Shown piece after piece: positions 63,168-64,000 of a DNA stretch of 64,000 nucleotides. The DNA is from Paenibacillus hexagrammi (GTDB taxonomy: Bacteria > Bacillota > Bacilli > Paenibacillales > NBRC-103111). The notes beneath the pieces are model-generated. The model was not told where the DNA came from and ran no database searches. It was given only the letters and a program-made list of their open reading frames with translations. The DNA lies in the NCBI RefSeq assembly GCF_021513275.1, contig NZ_CP090978.1, positions 1,116,001 through 1,180,000 of the forward strand. Reading direction: 5' to 3'. Position 1 is the first letter of the stretch, and every line of letters begins with the position of its first letter. Position numbers and translations under genes: made by a program.

Positions 63168-63407
63168 ATGTCTAATGTTATCGTTTATTCAAGCACGAAC
63201 TGCCCTTACTGCCAACAGTTGAAGAAATATTTAACCGAGCAGAATGTAACATTCGAAGAAAGAAATATCGATCTAAATGATCAATACGGCCAAGAGCTGC
63301 ACGATATGGGAATGATGTCGCTTCCGGTTACTGTCATTGGGGAGCATAAGATTCTTGGCATGAATGTAACCAAGCTGAAAAAAGCGTTAGCTGAGCTTTC
63401 TGCTTAA
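63168..63407 (+). CDS. Glutaredoxin-family redoxin (CPYC)
   Basis: 79-residue thioredoxin-fold protein: VIVYSSTNCPYCQQLKKYL with the CPYC dithiol at about residues 12-15, the cis-Pro loop SLPVTVIG and a C-terminal GMNVTKLKKAL helix. AAAGGAGC lies upstream. Cotranscribed with the flavoprotein reductase, which is its likely electron donor; candidate acceptors are peroxiredoxin (AhpC) or mixed disulfides. It lacks the WSGFRP tail of NrdH, so it is probably not the ribonucleotide reductase redoxin. Confidence 0.9.
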   Translation: MSNVIVYSSTNCPYCQQLKKYLTEQNVTFEERNIDLNDQYGQELHDMGMMSLPVTVIGEHKILGMNVTKLKKALAELSA

Positions 63408-63443
63408 TAGGGAAGCTGAATTTCAATAAGAGGCTCTACCTAT

Positions 63444-63478
63444 AAAAGCCATGACCTGTCAACGGGTTGTGGCTTTTT
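63444..63478 (+). terminator. Intrinsic terminator after the glutaredoxin gene
   Basis: AAAAGCCATGACC pairs with GGTTGTGGCTTTT, followed by T. The 258 bases from here to galE show nothing further. Confidence 0.82.
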
Positions 63479-63736
63479 ACATAGTACAGCGGGAATTTAA
63501 TAATTTGGAGCTCCACGCAAAATATCGGAACGGAATTAGCTTAGAAGCTAAGGCTCAGCTTGAGTGGTACTTTTGACCTATCAGCAATAGTAGCATTGCC
63601 GAGATGAATCGAAGGCAGCTTTGGAGGTACAGCCAAACTTGATGACTGTGTCTCATGTACAGAATAAATGCGTAGAAGTGACTCTCAGCTCTATGATAAA
63701 ATGTTGCTATTACACAGTTGGAAAGTAGGAAAGAAG

Positions 63737-64000
63737 ATGGCGATATTAGTAACCGGCGGAGCGGGCTATATTGGCAGTCATACGTGCGTGGAGCTGCTTG
63801 ATCGAGGATATGAAGTAGTAGTCGTGGATAACTTGTCTAATAGCAGCATGGCATCCTTAGAGCGAATTCAGGAGCTTACGGGAAAGACGCTTACCTTTTA
63901 CGAAGCTGATTTACTCCATAAGGAGAAGCTGGTCCGTATTTTTGAGGAGAATACGATCGATGCCGTGATTCATTTTGCTGGGTATAAAGCGGTTGGAGAA
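63737..64000 (+). CDS. galE: UDP-glucose 4-epimerase, 5' part
   Basis: Interconverts UDP-glucose and UDP-galactose. The first 88 codons are present and the gene runs off the right edge. [37 protein letters not shown] is the diagnostic NAD-binding start, followed by the ADLLHKEKL and [14 protein letters not shown] segments. The ATG at 63737 has AGGAAAG upstream. It could feed UDP-galactose to the glycan pathway, but lies far from that operon. Confidence 0.93.
   Translation, partial: MAILVTGGAGYIGSHTCVELLDRGYEVVVVDNLSNSSMASLERIQELTGKTLTFYEADLLHKEKLVRIFEENTIDAVIHFAGYKAVGE

Overview
The window comes from a Bacillales Firmicute, most likely Paenibacillus or a close relative. The basis is gene content and style: PrkA, class Ib nrdIEF, YesM/YesN kinase-regulator pairs beside sugar ABC transporters, SLH-domain proteins, copper-amine-oxidase-N 'stalk' proteins, a CpsB/CpsD exopolysaccharide operon, strong GGAGG ribosome sites and U-tailed hairpin terminators. 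The species cannot be fixed from sequence alone.

Layout. 1-6.7 kb is housekeeping: the end of a DAHP synthase, a GSI-beta type glutamine synthetase, an FMN reductase, a Mug-type DNA glycosylase, a frameshifted Nudix hydrolase, ThpR and SerC. 6.7-10.8 kb is the class Ib ribonucleotide reductase operon nrdI-nrdE-nrdF behind DnaA-box-like repeats, two NrdR boxes and a complete cobalamin riboswitch with a terminator. 10.8-14.4 kb holds an orphan PhoP-like regulator, TrmL, an AbrB-like protein with four cysteines, an unlisted 35-residue membrane peptide, and a coiled-coil/phosphodiester-glycosidase pair. 14.5-21.4 kb is a YesN/YesM system divergent from a CUT1 sugar ABC transporter. 21.6-29.5 kb has a flavoprotein reductase, a DUF2161 protein, AraM, PrkA, a His/Pro/Tyr-rich protein and a LytTR-PAS-histidine kinase.

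29.7-49.4 kb is a 20-kb exopolysaccharide operon: CpsB phosphatase, SLH protein, chain-length protein, CpsD kinase, a bacillosamine-like set (4,6-dehydratase, aminotransferase, acetyltransferase, initiating phosphosugar transferase), GalU, a UDP-sugar dehydrogenase, three GT4 glycosyltransferases, Wzy, Wzx, an HprK-like kinase and a polysaccharide deacetylase. From about 37 kb it is strikingly AT-rich, as expected for exchangeable serotype-like DNA. It ends in what looks like a group II intron fragment cut by a complete IS256-family element with an 8-bp target duplication.

51.4-61.9 kb is a cell-surface locus: a roughly 2,540-residue secreted mosaic protein (RCC1, cadherin-like, FIVAR-like, aBig, chitobiase-C, dockerin-like parts), a 46-residue peptide, two membrane-anchored paralogues sharing a C-terminal helical module, and a copper-amine-oxidase-N protein. 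62-63.4 kb is a thioredoxin-reductase-like flavoprotein plus glutaredoxin behind PerR-like boxes; the window ends inside galE.

Seven genes carry a one-base frameshift, all at G runs (G on one strand). nrdE is among them, so base-calling error is the simplest explanation. Best candidates for new biology are the HprK-like kinase in the polysaccharide operon, the surface locus at 51-62 kb, and the reductase/glutaredoxin pair lacking usual NADPH-binding motifs.
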